Assembly: GCF_000744785.1 (NCBI RefSeq)
Contig: NZ_JQMO01000001.1
Span: 1 to 64,000, forward strand
Source: Kitasatospora azatica KCTC 9699
Lineage (GTDB): Bacteria; Actinomycetota; Actinomycetes; Streptomycetales; Streptomycetaceae
DNA: 64,000 bases
Reading direction: 5' to 3'
Part shown: piece by piece, positions 61,827 to 64,000 of the stretch
Layout of the letters: each line of letters opens with the position of its first letter
Position numbering within the stretch: the first letter of the stretch is position 1
Made by a program: the position numbers and the translations under genes
The notes under the pieces: model-generated
The model's database searches: none
The model's input: only the letters and a program-made list of their open reading frames with translations
Told to the model about the DNA's origin: nothing

Positions 61827-62367
61827 CTCGTGACGACCGTTGAACCGCACAGAGGCGGACTCGGCGTTGGCGCAACTGACAGGCGGACGGCGAGAGCGGC
61901 ACGGTTCATCGGCGCCTTGCAGAAGTGGAAGGGCAACGGGCGCGACGATGACGTCTGCTGCGTGCCGACGGGTGACGTCCGCTCAATGCCGGGCGGAGAG
62001 GACCAGGTGCCGCCTGCTCGGAGGACGGGGCCATCAGAGGTCTTCGATCAATCGCCGGCGCGCTGACCTCTCGTCAGTCGCCATGCCCGAGCGCCGGCGC
62101 GGCTTCGGGGCCCGCCAATGCGCCCTGACAGGCAGGCACCATTGACCGCCCGTCACCACTCGGGCTCCTGGAGGGCCCCGTGCGGGGGCGGGTGCGGCGG
62201 GTGCGGCCCCAATCCTAAGAAGAGTGCGGCTGGTGCGCCCAAGGTGCCTTCCCGGGCCGCCTGAAGGCATCCGGACGCGCGGCGGCGACAGCTGATGACT
62301 GATGCCGCGCTCGGCGGCAGCCCACCGGGGCGGGCCGCGTTGATCGCCCCGGTGGTTCACACGGCCG
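61827..62367. other. Intergenic stretch between two minus-strand genes
   Basis: Includes the upstream region of the surface-protein gene. Open frames here translate to Arg/Gly-rich sequence. No promoter or hairpin could be assigned firmly. Confidence 0.4.
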
Positions 62368-63504
62368 TCATTGCGGCTGGCGGTACCTCTGGGGCCGGCA
62401 CTCCGGACAGGGACTCAGGGTCAGCAGGCCGTCGGCGTTGCGATGCTCACGGGTACGGGTGACCGGATCGCACTCGAGCGCACCGCAGTGCCCGTCGATC
62501 CGGTCCGCGGGTTGCGCCGGGCTCTGCTGGCGGCCGATGCGCGAAGGGCGCGATCCGTGCACCACCTCGTAGAGCGGCAGATTGGCGATCCGGTCCTTCT
62601 CGAGCACCCGGGCATAGTTGTTGATCTTGTATGGATTTCTCGTCAGTTGCTGCACGAGCTGACGGTCCAACAACCAGCCCTGCTCCGTGGCGGCTTCCAG
62701 CAGTGGCTGGCGCAGCCTCTTGGCCAGTTGGCGACCCGCGGACCACGGCGGTGGCAGCAACTGCAGGAAGCGCTCGGCCTGTACGAGGTCCTCTTCGCTG
62801 AAGCGCTGGTCGTCCTGCGGGGGTGGAGCGTGACGGGTGGTGAGGGGGTTGGGGGAGGAGGTAGTTACCTCCTCCGGGGGGTGTGGGGGGTGGACGGCAC
62901 CGTGCACGGTGTGAGCGTCCACGGTCCGACCTGCGGAAACACGCCCTCCACTGTGGCCGGTGTGACCGTGCGCGGTGTCACCGTGCACGGTGTGAGCGTC
63001 CACGGTCCGACCTGCGGAAACACGGTTACTGGCCGGTACCGCAGCCGGTGTCACCGTGAACGGTGTGACCTGAGATGATTCCGGAGAGTCACCAATCGGG
63101 CGCAAGGGGTCCGACGGCGTCCAGTCCGGGTTGAACACGGGACGCCGGTAGAGCTCGTAGGCGGCGGCGCCGAACTGCCCCCGTGCCCCGTGGGCCTGCT
63201 GGACCCTGCGCAGGAAGCCGGCCGCCACGAGCCGGCGAAACGAGGCCTGGACCGCGTCGCGCCCGATGAGGCCCCCGCCCTTCCCGTTGCTGTTGCGAAT
63301 GCCCTGAGCTCGCAGCGCGGCCAGCAAGGTGGTGATGGTCGGGGACTGGCCTCCCGCCACCATGAACATCAAGTGCAGCAGCACGACGATGTCCAACGGG
63401 TCCGGCAGCCCCGACCCGTAGACCATGTGCGCATGCACGGTCACCTCCGTCACCGGCTCACTGCCGGGCACCACCCGCGCCATGTCGGCGTCCGACGGGC
63501 TCAT
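62368..63504 (-). CDS. Winged-helix DNA-binding protein with internal repeats (378 aa)
   Basis: The N-terminal half (PLDIVVLLHLMFMVAGGQSP, LIGRDAVQASFRRLVAAGFL, RRVQQAHGARGQFGAAAYEL) is a winged helix like those of Streptomyces plasmid and phage replication or regulatory proteins. A linker holds two copies of RVSAGRTVDAHTVHG. The C-terminal part (LVQAERFLQLLPPPWSAGRQ, LEAATEQGWLLDRQLVQQLT) ends in a Cys-containing tail (CGALECDP, CPECRPQ). GGGAG precedes the ATG at 63504. Function unknown. Confidence 0.65.
   Translation of the reverse strand: MSPSDADMARVVPGSEPVTEVTVHAHMVYGSGLPDPLDIVVLLHLMFMVAGGQSPTITTLLAALRAQGIRNSNGKGGGLIGRDAVQASFRRLVAAGFLRRVQQAHGARGQFGAAAYELYRRPVFNPDWTPSDPLRPIGDSPESSQVTPFTVTPAAVPASNRVSAGRTVDAHTVHGDTAHGHTGHSGGRVSAGRTVDAHTVHGAVHPPHPPEEVTTSSPNPLTTRHAPPPQDDQRFSEEDLVQAERFLQLLPPPWSAGRQLAKRLRQPLLEAATEQGWLLDRQLVQQLTRNPYKINNYARVLEKDRIANLPLYEVVHGSRPSRIGRQQSPAQPADRIDGHCGALECDPVTRTREHRNADGLLTLSPCPECRPQRYRQPQ
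62898..63024. repeat. 46-bp direct repeat inside the winged-helix gene
   Basis: Two exact copies (62898-62943 and 62979-63024), start to start 81 bases, a multiple of three. Each contains CCGTGCACGG, an internal palindrome. GTGCACGGT-like units occur several more times between and after them, so the DNA may also act as a binding array. Confidence 0.85.
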
Positions 63505-64000
63505 CAGGTGGCTCCCGCAACCGCGCCCCCCGGACGGCTCTTCAGGGGACCTGGTGGCGCCTGCTCGCGCCCGGCGGGGGAGGAGGCGGGGCGGGAGCCC
63601 GCCGACGGGCTGGCTGGCCGGCCCGGCTCGTCGCGGCCGGTCGCGAAAGCTTCTGCTTCGCCGACGCGCCTGGCGCTCGGGGTGGTGGTGTCGAAACTCG
63701 TGGCGGCGGTGCGCAAGTTGCTCAAGCCCTTCCGCTGCGCTTCGGCCCCGGTCGGGATGAGATTGGGCCACACAGTGGCCGAACGGCGGCGCCACGTCAC
63801 AAACCGTGGTAACGCCTGATACCGTCGGAGCCGAAGTCAGCTTTATGCGAAAGCGCGGCGGCCCAAGTTTGGCGACTGGGGGCCGCTTCGCTGTCTTCAA
63901 TACCGTTTGTGTACTGCCTACCTTGGTTGGGACTCAGGCTATTCGTCGCTTGGAACCCTCAGGCAATTCCTTCTCCGTTGTCCGCTGGACGGCCCGAGCT
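63505..64000. other. Upstream region of the winged-helix gene, no clear gene
   Basis: Both strands are open up to about 63820, but the readings are Arg/Pro/Ser-rich. After 63830 the GC content drops. A GC-rich stem with arms GCGGCCC and GGGCCGC lies near 63862-63893. Nothing else could be assigned before the window ends. Confidence 0.4.

Overview
The window is GC-rich actinobacterial DNA. Codon use, GTG starts, 4-bp ATGA/GTGA overlaps and the protein families point to Streptomyces or a close relative such as Kitasatospora. Three sets of genes suggest an accessory linear replicon (linear plasmid or chromosome arm). One is a telomere-maintenance-like operon: an XRE regulator, a Tap-like protein and a Tpg-like terminal-protein candidate. 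One is a plasmid-type parAB pair with its own palindromic sites. One is a Rep-like gene coupled to a DciA-like gene. The species and the replicon type are inferred; no telomere or tRNA is visible.

Layout. 0-6 kb: end of an IS256 transposase, small hypothetical genes, an intact ISAs1-family element with a perfect 10-bp target duplication inside an older gene, and a PIN-like gene. 6-15 kb: a complete DEAH helicase with helicase-associated repeats, a decayed fragment of its 3' end, a Tn554-like three-gene recombinase element, and a second helicase cut off next to that element. 14.8-18.2 kb: Tpg-like/Tap/XRE operon. 19-26 kb: a one-direction biosynthetic operon (ACP, ketosynthase, MMPL exporter, type III polyketide synthase, acyl-ACP desaturase, ICMT-type methyltransferase), probably making an unsaturated, O-methylated alkyl-resorcinol or pyrone lipid. 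26-31.5 kb: DUF6879-type remnants, an ATP-dependent DNA ligase, a secreted beta-propeller and a frameshifted barstar gene.

31.9-41.5 kb is the replicon core: parA-parB with 13-bp palindromes inside and after parB, a perfect 66-bp palindrome, Tn3 transposase and resolvase remnants, a broken NB-ARC/TPR gene, a highly structured non-coding stretch, and the rep - dciA - small ORF operon. 41.6-48.8 kb: methyltransferase, LuxR- and AraC-type regulators, a secreted NlpC/P60-like protein with long repeats and small secreted proteins. 48.8-52.3 kb: a toxin-antitoxin-like pair, an ArsR regulator and an IS1182 element beside an IS5 fragment. 52.3-64 kb: cell-surface genes (two WxL-like proteins and a DUF916-like protein, a Vgb-like propeller without the catalytic histidines, a DUF11 protein with a LAQTG sorting signal) and a winged-helix protein with internal DNA repeats.

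Many genes are broken by single frameshifts or internal deletions. This fits a decaying accessory region, but an indel-prone assembly cannot be excluded from sequence alone.
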